DNA from: JADKAV01 sp041393775
GTDB taxonomy: Bacteria > Actinomycetota > Actinomycetes > S36-B12 > UBA10799
DNA length: 64,000 nt
Assembly: GCA_041393775.1 (NCBI GenBank)
Contig: JAWKJM010000003.1
Span: 310,001 to 374,000 of the forward strand
Reading direction: 5' to 3'
Part shown: positions 24,960-32,395 of the stretch, one piece after another
Layout: the number at the start of each line of letters is the position of its first letter
Position numbering within the stretch: the first letter of the stretch is position 1
Position numbers and translations under genes: made by a program
Notes under the pieces: model-generated
What the model was told of the DNA's origin: nothing
Seen by the model: only the letters and a program-made list of their open reading frames with translations
The model's database searches: none

Positions 24960-25829
24960 TCAGGTATGCCGAGGCAGCACGATCGCCGGAACCGGGGTGG
25001 CACGGACCAACTTGTAGGTCATGTCGCCCAGAAAGACCCGCCGCACGATCCCGCCCCGGGCGGAGGCCAGGACCAGTAGTTCGTCGCCCTCCCAGTCGAG
25101 GCGCTGCAACGCGGACAACGGGTCGTCACCTACGCAGATCTTCGCGTCTGCCCCGGCGCCGAGGTGCTTGAGCGCCACATCCAGGGCGGCCTGCGCGTCC
25201 TCCTGAACCTGGCGGGTCACCAAGCCCTCGGCGTCGAACGCCTGACTGCTGCCCAGCATGCGATGCCGGAGGATCACGGTGAGCGCGGTGATCCTGCCGC
25301 TGTCGGTTCTGTCGGCGGCCCACCTCAGTGCATTGTGGCTCTCCGGGGTGTCCTGGAACGCCACGACCATCCGGCCCAGGGCGGACGGGGCGACCCTGCG
25401 GTACCGACTGGGCGCCAGCACCACCGGAACATGACTGCCGTGCAGCAACTGGTCGGCCGTGGAGCCGATCAGGAATCGGCCGTTCGACGATCCCGGCGCA
25501 CTGCCGATGACGATCGCATCGGCGACCAGCGAGTCTGCGAGTTCGATCAGCCCGACACCGCTGGACCTGTGCCCGTGCACCGCGGTTGTGAACGGCCCGA
25601 GACCCCACCGTTGCGAGTCCTGCGCAACTTCGGAGACGATTTCCGAAGCTTCGTTGCGCATGTACGTGACCCACTCGGTGTCCACCTTGGTCTTGCCGGC
25701 CGAGTCGGCGGGGGCCGCATAGATGTTCGCCAGCACCACCTCACCGCCCAGACTGCGCTGCAACACGGCACCGAGTGCCATCGCGTCCCGGCCCGAGGCA
25801 TCCTCCGTCACTCCCACCAGGATCTTCAT
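24960..25829 (-). CDS. Tandem universal stress protein
   Basis: A 289-residue protein of two UspA domains (about 1-140 and 150-289). The first begins MKILVGVTEDASGRDAM and has the ATP-binding-like IVIGSAPGSSNGRFLIGSTADQLL followed by PVVLAPS. The second has MVVAFQDTPESHNAL and ends LLVLASARGGIVRRVFLGDMTYKLV. It closely resembles the other tandem USP at 27392. It lies 3 nt downstream of the amino-acid permease on the same strand and is probably co-transcribed as its regulator. Confidence 0.9.
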   Translation of the reverse strand: MKILVGVTEDASGRDAMALGAVLQRSLGGEVVLANIYAAPADSAGKTKVDTEWVTYMRNEASEIVSEVAQDSQRWGLGPFTTAVHGHRSSGVGLIELADSLVADAIVIGSAPGSSNGRFLIGSTADQLLHGSHVPVVLAPSRYRRVAPSALGRMVVAFQDTPESHNALRWAADRTDSGRITALTVILRHRMLGSSQAFDAEGLVTRQVQEDAQAALDVALKHLGAGADAKICVGDDPLSALQRLDWEGDELLVLASARGGIVRRVFLGDMTYKLVRATPVPAIVLPRHT

Positions 25830-25832
25830 GAC

Positions 25833-27299
25833 TCAGGACACCACCGGCGGTTCCGGATCCTGTTCCCAACTGTCCGGAGCACCGGTGGCCAGGCGCGAGC
25901 GCCGGAACCCGTAGGTGAAGTAGACGATCATGCCGACGGCCAGCCAGGCGAAGAAGACCATCCACGTGACACGATCCAGCGACGCGATCAGGTAGATGCA
26001 TCCGATGACCCCAAGGATCGGGGTGAGCGGGTACAGCGGGGTCTTGAAGGAGCGCTCCATGTTGGGTCGCGACCTACGCAGGCTGATGACGCCGGCGTTG
26101 ACGATCATGAACGCGAAGAGCGTCCCGATCGAGGTCGCTTCGGCCAGCTTCCCCAACGGCACGAGCGCGGCCAGGATCGAGATGACGATGGCGACGATGA
26201 TGGTGTTGTTGACCGGGGTCTGGGTGCGCGGGTTCACTTTCGTGAACACTCTGGGCAGCAGCCCGTCACGGCCCATGGCGAACAGGATGCGGGTCTGCCC
26301 GTACATGGTCACCAGGACGACGGAGAAGATCGAGATCACGGCGCCCAGTGCGATGATCGTACCCGCCCAGGTACCGCCGGTCACCTTGTTCGCGACCTGT
26401 GCCAGCACGGCTTCACCGCTCTGGCCCTCATAGTCCGAGGGCTGGCCGCCGTTGGCCCCGATGGTCGCGATGGTGACCAGCAAGTAGAAGATGGTGACGA
26501 TCACCAGCGACCCGATGATGGCCAGGGGCAGGTCGCGTTTGGCGTTCTTCGCCTCTTCACCAGCAGTCGATGCCGCGTCGAAACCGATGTAGGAGAAGAA
26601 GACCTGGCCGGCGGCAGCACCGATGCCAGCCACCCCGAGCGGCATGAACGGCTCGAAGTTCCCGCCGTTGAAAGCCGTGAAGGCCACTGCGCAGAAGAAG
26701 ACGAGGATGCCCAGTTTGAGCAACACCATGATGTTGTTCATCCGAGCCGACTCGCTCGCGCCGCGCAGCAGCAGGAACATACAGGCCAACACGACGAACA
26801 CGGCCGGCAGGTTGAACACCCCGCCGTCCTCCCCCGGCGGATTCGCAATCACCGCCGGCAACTGGATCCCGAACGCACTGAGGAACTCGTTGAGGTATTG
26901 CCCCCAACCGACCGCGACCGCCGAAACCGACACTCCGTACTCGAGCATCAGGCACCAGCCGCACACCCAGGCGATGATCTCGCCGAGCGTCGCGTAAGCG
27001 TAGGAGTAGGAGGAACCGGAAACGGGGATCGTGCCGGCGAGTTCTGCGTAGGACAGCGCCGAGAAGGCACACACGATCGCTGCCAGCACGAACGAGATGA
27101 TGACCGCGGGTCCGGCCTTCGGGATGGCCTCACCGAGGATGACGAAGATACCGGTGCCGATGATGCTGCCGACGCTGAACATCAACAGCGCGAACAATCC
27201 CATGCTGCGCTTCAGGCCGCCGTGATCGCCTTCTTCCACGATGTGATCCGGGTTCTTCACCCGCATCAACTGCTTCATCATCGGCTGGCTGGTGGACAT
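25833..27299 (-). CDS. APC-family amino-acid permease (cationic amino-acid transporter-like)
   Basis: A 488-residue permease with about 12 membrane helices. The first helix carries the APC signature GSIIGTGIFVILG. There is SGSSYSYAYATLGE in helix 3, FFSYIGFDAASTAGEEAKNAKRDLP in the helix 6-7 region as in CAT/YfnA transporters, and MGRDGLLPRVFTKVNPRTQTP in a cytoplasmic loop. It is most like bacterial arginine/ornithine-type or broad-specificity uptake permeases; exact substrate is unknown. It is flanked by two USP genes, one downstream in the same operon and one divergent. Confidence 0.88.
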   Translation of the reverse strand: MSTSQPMMKQLMRVKNPDHIVEEGDHGGLKRSMGLFALLMFSVGSIIGTGIFVILGEAIPKAGPAVIISFVLAAIVCAFSALSYAELAGTIPVSGSSYSYAYATLGEIIAWVCGWCLMLEYGVSVSAVAVGWGQYLNEFLSAFGIQLPAVIANPPGEDGGVFNLPAVFVVLACMFLLLRGASESARMNNIMVLLKLGILVFFCAVAFTAFNGGNFEPFMPLGVAGIGAAAGQVFFSYIGFDAASTAGEEAKNAKRDLPLAIIGSLVIVTIFYLLVTIATIGANGGQPSDYEGQSGEAVLAQVANKVTGGTWAGTIIALGAVISIFSVVLVTMYGQTRILFAMGRDGLLPRVFTKVNPRTQTPVNNTIIVAIVISILAALVPLGKLAEATSIGTLFAFMIVNAGVISLRRSRPNMERSFKTPLYPLTPILGVIGCIYLIASLDRVTWMVFFAWLAVGMIVYFTYGFRRSRLATGAPDSWEQDPEPPVVS

Positions 27300-27391
27300 C
27301 GGCCCTCCAATCGTGGACCGGCAACGCGCAGGTCATCGGCGCTACCGTACTGGCCAGGAACGGTCCAATGCAGGGCGACGGGAGACTCGCG

Positions 27392-28276
27392 ATGAAGATA
27401 GTGATAGGTGTCGCCGACGACGCCACGTCCCCGGATGCGGTAGCGTTCGGTGCCACGATCACCCGCACCCTGGACGCGCAACTTGCCGTCGTGACCGTCA
27501 GCGCGACCTCCGATGAATACATCAATGACCACGTCGATCCGCGCTGGCAGCAGCGCCGGGGGGACGAGAGCGCCGACCTGGTCGACGACATGGCGGCGAA
27601 GTTGTCCTCGGAATACGGGGTGAGTGCGCAGACCGTGGTGCACCACCACCGATCGTTGGGGCAGGGGCTCTCGGAGATCGCCGCCGAGCTCGATGCCGAC
27701 GCCGTGGTAGTCGGCAGCGGTCCCGGCGGCTCACTGGGACGATTCGCCATGGGCAGCACCACCAACCAACTGCTGCACCACTGCGCCACTCCGCTGATCC
27801 TGGTGCCTTCGGGCTATTCCCGGCATCCAGTGGATCGCGTGGGCCGGATCATGGTCGCCTTCGCCCAGGGAGCCGAAGGCGAGGTGGCTCTCGCGCGCGG
27901 CGTGCAGTTGGCCCGGGCGGCCGGTGTGCCGCTGCGGGTGCTGACGATCCTCATCCGGCACCGGGTGTTCGGGTCCGACCTCGGCGCCGACGCTGAAGGC
28001 GGGGTGCTGACGGCGTCGTTGGAGATGCTGCGGGGCTACCAGCAGGAGGGTCTGGCCCGGTTGGACACCGAGGGCCTCGACGTCAGCACCGACGTTCTGG
28101 TGGGCGACTCCGCGATGGAGGCCATGGACCGCGAGGAGTGGGACAACGACGATTTGCTGGTCGTGGCCTCTGCCAGCGGCGGGCTGCTGCGGCGGATCTT
28201 CCTCGGGGACACCACCTACAAGATCCTGCGGGCCTCGCGAGTACCGACGTTGGTATTGCCCCGGCACCACGAGTAG
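27392..28276 (+). CDS. Tandem universal stress protein
   Basis: A 294-residue double UspA protein, paralogous to the one at 24960-25829: MKIVIGVADDATSPDAV at the start, VVGSGPGGSLGRFAMGSTTNQLL in domain 1, IMVAFAQGAEGEVAL opening domain 2 and LLVVASASGGLLRRIFLGDTTYKIL at the end. The ATG at 27392 has CGGGAG upstream; an ORF extension to 27368 has no support. It is divergent from the permease operon with a TACCGT promoter element near 27341. Both paralogues probably sense adenine nucleotides. Confidence 0.9.
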   Translation: MKIVIGVADDATSPDAVAFGATITRTLDAQLAVVTVSATSDEYINDHVDPRWQQRRGDESADLVDDMAAKLSSEYGVSAQTVVHHHRSLGQGLSEIAAELDADAVVVGSGPGGSLGRFAMGSTTNQLLHHCATPLILVPSGYSRHPVDRVGRIMVAFAQGAEGEVALARGVQLARAAGVPLRVLTILIRHRVFGSDLGADAEGGVLTASLEMLRGYQQEGLARLDTEGLDVSTDVLVGDSAMEAMDREEWDNDDLLVVASASGGLLRRIFLGDTTYKILRASRVPTLVLPRHHE

Positions 28277-28381
28277 GGCCCGGGCAATCGGGGGGCCAGG
28301 CGTTCGGCCCTCCGGCTCGCGTTCGTCTCCCGCGCTCGCGTTAGTCATCCGCGGTCGTAGTTGGCCGCGGCGTTCGGGCCC

Positions 28382-28504
28382 GGAAATGCCGGGCGGAAAT
28401 CGCTCGCGTTAGAGAACGTGCACGAGGTTAGAGAAACCACGCGTGTGTTCTCTAACCTCGTGGACAACCTCTAACCTCGCGGCTCACTTCTGCGGCGACA
28501 CGAG
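28382..28504 (+). repeat. CTAACCTCG-rich extragenic repeat (copy 2, shorter)
   Basis: It matches the cores at 10784-10925 and 61033-61174 but lacks one unit of about 20 bp (GACCATTCTCTAACCTCGCG), so it is 123 bp. Its dyad has TTCTCT where the others have TTCACT, which makes the loop-proximal pairing perfect here, and one arm-end change (GTGGAC). The gene-free stretch 28277-28599 holds this element preceded by GCGTTCGG-type short repeats; no gene is seen. Confidence 0.82.
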
Positions 28505-28599
28505 CCGTTCTCAGGCTAAAGCCGAACGGGACGACCGAACGCCAACGGACAGCCCGGTGGGAACCAGTGCAGGCACCGTCCGATCCTCACGCGGTCGGC

Positions 28600-30075
28600 T
28601 CACAACCAGCGGGCGGCCGCCCGCTCTGCCAACGCCGTGATCGTCCAGGACGGATTCACGCCGACGTTCTCCGGCACCACTGAACCGTCCATCACCCGCA
28701 GCCCCTCGTAGCCGTACACGCGATGGTCGGCATCGACGACGCCGGCGGACGGCTCCGGGCCGATGATCGCACCGCCCAGGATATGGGCGGTGGCCCCGAC
28801 CCCCAGCAGGCTCTCCAGGAGGGTGGAATAGGCGCGGCCGCCACTGACCTCGGCGACTGCTCGTCCGGCCGCGTCGGCCTGCGGCAGGAACACTGGGACG
28901 GGTTCCACGCCCGCCGGGATCTCCGACCGCAGACCCCAGCCGAAGGGCCCGCGCCGGTAGGACAGCGCCATCGCGTTGTCCGCGTGTTGCATCACCGTCA
29001 GGATCGTGACCCGCTTGTGCCAGTCCCGCGCCCGCATGTTGGCCGTCGCGACCCCGGGGTGGCGCAGCATCGCCAGCAACGTCTCCCGCCGCCGGTCACC
29101 GGTCACCAGCGGACTCAGATACCACCGCATGAACGAGTACGACTTCGGGAAGCGGTTGTTGGTGACATGGGTGGTCGGGTCCGGATAGAAGTCGCTGGAG
29201 ATGGTGGCACCCTTTGTGACGTCGGTTCCAGGGGCGTGCAGGATCGCCGAGAACGCCTCGGAGTTGGTGCGCACCTGCCGGCCGAGCATGGGGGACAGGT
29301 CGGGCAGCGTCTTCCAGCGGTCGCGGCAGGCGGACAGCAACTCGACGGTTCCCAGCACCCCGGCCGCAAGCACCACCTCATCGGCCTCGACGCTGGACAC
29401 CTCGCCGGTCAGCGGATTGCGGACGACCACCCGCCAGCCGGGGTTGAGTGGCACCAGGACATGTGCCTTGGACAGCGGCGTGATCCGGGCACCGAGCGCC
29501 TCGGCCCGGGCGAGATAGGTGAGGTCGGTGGACTGCTTGGCACCATGCGGACAACCGGTGATGCACTGCCCGCACGCGATGCAGTCGGCGAACCTGATCC
29601 CCTGGAACGTCGGCCCGTACGTGTGGCCCACTCCCAATCGATCGGCCGCCGCCTGCAGCCATTCGTCCTGCAGACCCCGTTGCGGGTTGCGTTCGCGCCC
29701 GAGCATGCCGGCGGCCCGCTCGTAGTGCGGTTCCAGTTCGGCGCTCCAGTCCACCCCGGCGCACGCCCAGCCCGGCGCATCGAACGACTTGGGCTTCAGC
29801 AGCACCGCGGCGTAGACGATCGACCCACCTCCCACACCGATGCCACCCACGATGGTGAGGTGGCGAAGCAGGGTCTGCCGGAAGTAGCCCTTCAGACCGA
29901 GGCTCGGCTCCCATATCAGCGCTCTCGCGCTCTCGGCTCCGGCCTGCAGATCGGCGGGGGTCAAGCGCCGGCCCTGCTCGCAGATGACCACCGACTTGCC
30001 CGCCTCGGCAGCACGCAGGGCGGCGACACTGCCGCCGAACCCCGATCCGACAACGGCCACGTCGTAACGGTCCAT
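28600..30075 (-). CDS. GMC-family FAD oxidoreductase (cholesterol oxidase-like)
   Basis: A 491-residue flavoprotein. The FAD dinucleotide motif is VAVVGSGFGGSVAALRAAEAG, with GGIGVGGGSIVYAAVL after it and the C-terminal GMC segment GLRVMDGSVVPENVGVNPSWTITALAE with the active-site Asn/His region. An internal CIACGQCITGCPHGAK (C-x2-C-x2-C-x3-C) resembles an iron-sulfur or metal site and recurs in this subgroup. It probably oxidises an alcohol such as a sterol or sugar. It lies 24 nt downstream of the lipase gene on the same strand. Confidence 0.85.
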   Translation of the reverse strand: MDRYDVAVVGSGFGGSVAALRAAEAGKSVVICEQGRRLTPADLQAGAESARALIWEPSLGLKGYFRQTLLRHLTIVGGIGVGGGSIVYAAVLLKPKSFDAPGWACAGVDWSAELEPHYERAAGMLGRERNPQRGLQDEWLQAAADRLGVGHTYGPTFQGIRFADCIACGQCITGCPHGAKQSTDLTYLARAEALGARITPLSKAHVLVPLNPGWRVVVRNPLTGEVSSVEADEVVLAAGVLGTVELLSACRDRWKTLPDLSPMLGRQVRTNSEAFSAILHAPGTDVTKGATISSDFYPDPTTHVTNNRFPKSYSFMRWYLSPLVTGDRRRETLLAMLRHPGVATANMRARDWHKRVTILTVMQHADNAMALSYRRGPFGWGLRSEIPAGVEPVPVFLPQADAAGRAVAEVSGGRAYSTLLESLLGVGATAHILGGAIIGPEPSAGVVDADHRVYGYEGLRVMDGSVVPENVGVNPSWTITALAERAAARWL

Positions 30076-30099
30076 GCGGCCATTACATCCCGCCGGGAC

Positions 30100-31173
30100 T
30101 CAGCCCCGTGCCACCTGCGCGAGCAAGTCCCGCACTTGCGGGTCCTTGAGCAGCGAAAGATGGTCGCCGGGCACGACGGTGACCTGCGCGCCGGGGTGCG
30201 CCGCGCTGCTGGCGGGGACGATACCGTCGCCGACCACCGGCGCCAGGAACGCGACCACCGCGTGGTGGCTCACGTGCGCCGGGAGGTCGATGACGGCCGT
30301 GTTGTCGATGAGCTCGGCGTCCACCTCGCCGCTCCAGTCGCCGTCACTCATCGCTGCGAACCGCAGATCCTTGATCCCCTGACTTCGCCGCTGACCCAAG
30401 CGCACGATGGGGGCGGCCGACCGCGAGCGCTGCCCGAAGGCCAGCAGACGCGCCGCGACCCGTTCCAGCGGAGCGCCCGTGTGAGGGCTGCCGAGCGTGA
30501 TCAGGTCACTGAGAGCCCGGACCCACTGTGCGTCCGGCGCTTGGGCGATCGCGCTGCGGGCCACCAGCCCGCCCATCGAGTGTCCCACCAGGATCAACCG
30601 CTTCACCTGCGCCGAGTCCACGGTCTGCGCGAGCAGGCCCGCGAGCGCGCGGCCGTTCTCCGCGATCGGGCGGCCGGTGTTGTAGCGGACCATGGCGTGC
30701 GGGCCGACCTCGAGGTACGCCGGATCCCACATCAGTTCGGTCGCCCCCAGACCGTGCACGAACACGATCAAAGCAGGCGACGCGGGCAGGTCGTGCGCAC
30801 TGATGGGCCGACCATCTCGCCACAGCGCCATCTCGTTGGTCAGCGCGGGATCCAGCCGGTCACCGAAGGCGGCCCCGAGTCCTGCCACGAAAGGGGCCCA
30901 GGCCGGATTGGTTCGCACCGACTGCGCACCGGCGGGAGTCGATCGCTGGAGCGCGCACCCCGCGGCCCGCGACGAAACCCGGGCAGTGGCGCGGACGGTC
31001 GTGTACACGCCTGCCTGGTGCGCGTCGATCAGGTCCATGGACCCGCCGAATGGGCCCAGTCCCCGGCGCACCCGATTGCGCACCACCTGGCTGGTGTCCT
31101 CGACCGTGGTCGTCACCTCCTCGACGACATCGCCGGCATGCCGGGCCAGTGCCCGTCTTTCTCGAGCGTCCAT
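30100..31173 (-). CDS. Alpha/beta hydrolase, lipase-like
   Basis: A 357-residue hydrolase. An N-terminal region of about 130 residues (charged and helical) precedes the hydrolase fold at ALIVFVHGLGATELMWD. The nucleophile elbow is LVGHSMGGLVARS and the late His is in VVPGDHLSLL. It resembles bacterial triacylglycerol or polyester lipases without a signal peptide. I chose ATG 31173 because GGAGG stands 5 nt upstream; the longer frame to 31236 lacks such a site. It is probably co-transcribed with the GMC oxidoreductase. Confidence 0.83.
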   Translation of the reverse strand: MDARERRALARHAGDVVEEVTTTVEDTSQVVRNRVRRGLGPFGGSMDLIDAHQAGVYTTVRATARVSSRAAGCALQRSTPAGAQSVRTNPAWAPFVAGLGAAFGDRLDPALTNEMALWRDGRPISAHDLPASPALIVFVHGLGATELMWDPAYLEVGPHAMVRYNTGRPIAENGRALAGLLAQTVDSAQVKRLILVGHSMGGLVARSAIAQAPDAQWVRALSDLITLGSPHTGAPLERVAARLLAFGQRSRSAAPIVRLGQRRSQGIKDLRFAAMSDGDWSGEVDAELIDNTAVIDLPAHVSHHAVVAFLAPVVGDGIVPASSAAHPGAQVTVVPGDHLSLLKDPQVRDLLAQVARG

Positions 31174-31251
31174 GTGAACCTCCATGACTCCATTCTCCCC
31201 AATAGGATGTGACGTCAGAACCTCGCTCAGGCGCAATATTCGGCAGGTTCG

Positions 31252-31268
31252 TTAGCATCGCGTGCTAA
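31252..31268. promoter_or_regulatory. Perfect dyad TTAGCA-N5-TGCTAA, candidate operator
   Basis: A 6-bp perfect inverted repeat with a 5-nt centre (TCGCG), about 70 nt upstream of the DUF2892 start and about 80 nt upstream of the divergent lipase start. AT-rich arms are uncommon in this genome. It looks like a dimeric repressor site; the regulator is unknown. Confidence 0.55.
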
Positions 31269-31338
31269 TCGGCGATGATTTGTATCCCTTGCGCGACCTC
31301 CTGCGTCCTAACAGGTGAGAGACACAGGAGGAAACACC

Positions 31339-31551
31339 ATGACCACCAACGAATCGTCGGTCGACCGCATCATCCGCCTCGTCGCGGGCGTCGTCGCCCT
31401 GATCGCCGCCTTCGCGGTGGGACTCGGCAGCCTCGGCGGGATCGTCCTGGCAGTGATCGGGGTCGTGCTGCTGGTCACGGCAGCCGTCGGGTTCTGCCCG
31501 CTGTACCGGGTGCTCGGGATCTCGACCAACAAGGCGAGTCAGAGCCACTGA
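31339..31551 (+). CDS. DUF2892 inner-membrane protein
   Basis: A 70-residue protein with two membrane helices (LVAGVVALIAAFAVGL and GIVLAVIGVVLLVTAAVGF) and the family ending GFCPLYRVLGIST. DUF2892 proteins often accompany rhodanese or redox proteins; their role is unknown. AGGAGG lies 8 nt before the ATG, so this gene has one of the strongest RBSs in the window. It sits upstream of the ECF sigma gene by 56 nt. Confidence 0.88.
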   Translation: MTTNESSVDRIIRLVAGVVALIAAFAVGLGSLGGIVLAVIGVVLLVTAAVGFCPLYRVLGISTNKASQSH

Positions 31552-31574
31552 GTGCCAGTGCGGCAGTTGGGAGA

Positions 31575-31620
31575 CCTTGGCGTCCACCGGAGGTAGTCTG
31601 ACCACCGGTGGACGCCAAGG
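31575..31620. promoter_or_regulatory. 16-bp perfect dyad spanning the sigma-gene promoter and start codon
   Basis: The left arm CCTTGGCGTCCACCGG (31575-31590) and right arm CCGGTGGACGCCAAGG (31605-31620) pair perfectly. The 14-nt loop holds TAGTCT, a -10-like element. The right arm includes the GTG start (31608-31610) of the sigma gene. As DNA it is an operator-like dyad around the promoter; in a read-through transcript it would fold over the start codon. Confidence 0.7.
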
Positions 31621-32372
31621 AACTCGCGGGGCTTCTCCCCGAGCAGACCGATGCCCTCTACCGCTATGTCCGGTCCATCAGCCGGGACGACGCAACCGCG
31701 GAGGACCTCGTCCAGGAGACCGTGACCCGGGCCCTGGAAAAGGCCGAGAGCCTCAAGTCGGTCGCGAGCCTGCGCCCATGGTTGTTCCGAATCGCCCACA
31801 ACACCACGATCGACTTCTACCGTCGGCGGCGTGAGGAGCCGAGCGAGGACCTGGCGCTCGAGGTCGAGAAGCGGTGGCGCGAGGACGACTACACCGTGGA
31901 TGCGGCGGTGGTGGTCACCCGGGCCGAAACCGCGGACGAGGTCAGAGACGCTCTCGTACGCATCCCGGTGGCCTACCGCAGCGTCGTCGTGCTCCACGAT
32001 GCGCAAGGTTGGACGTCGAGTCAGATCGCCGACGTGATGGACCTGAGCCTGCCCGCCACGAAACAACGCCTTCGCCGCGGCCGGATGATGCTTGTATCCG
32101 CCATGGCGCGGGGGCACGAGCGGAAGGTCGCCACAGCCAATGTCCCACTGCGCTGCTGGGACGCCCGGCGCCATGTCAGCGCCTACCTCGACTCCGAGCT
32201 CCCACCGACGACCGCCACCGCGGTCGAACGCCATCTGGCCCGATGCCCGACCTGTCCGCCCCTGTACGCGTCCCTGGTCAGTGTGCGAGAGGCGATGTCG
32301 GAACTGCAGGATCCCGATTCGGTCGTGCCGGACGCGTTGGCGCAGCGAATCCGGGGGTCGCGGGACCGCTAG
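31608..32372 (+). CDS. ECF sigma factor with fused C-terminal zinc-finger (anti-sigma-like) domain
   Basis: A 254-residue protein. Region 2 spans about residues 8-70 (ATAEDLVQETVTRAL, LRPWLFRIAHNTTIDFYRRRR) and region 4 about 105-160 (IPVAYRSVVVLHDAQGWTSSQIADVM). A C-terminal domain of about 60 residues carries C..H..SAYLDSELPP and HLARCPTC, the H-x3-C-x2-C layout of zinc-binding anti-sigma domains. This suggests the sigma is held or gated by its own tail. The GTG start lies in a perfect 16-bp palindrome. The beta-CASP hydrolase gene follows within 23 nt. Confidence 0.85.
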   Translation: MDAKELAGLLPEQTDALYRYVRSISRDDATAEDLVQETVTRALEKAESLKSVASLRPWLFRIAHNTTIDFYRRRREEPSEDLALEVEKRWREDDYTVDAAVVVTRAETADEVRDALVRIPVAYRSVVVLHDAQGWTSSQIADVMDLSLPATKQRLRRGRMMLVSAMARGHERKVATANVPLRCWDARRHVSAYLDSELPPTTATAVERHLARCPTCPPLYASLVSVREAMSELQDPDSVVPDALAQRIRGSRDR

Positions 32373-32395
32373 CCGACGCGATGGACAATGGGCGG

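Noticed and set aside
25164..27395. 743-residue rightward ORF
   Set aside because: Antisense to the USP and APC genes; composition is typical of a third-position GC shadow and no domain is seen.
28723..31212. 829-residue rightward ORF
   Set aside because: Antisense to the GMC oxidoreductase and lipase genes, with no recognisable domain or RBS.
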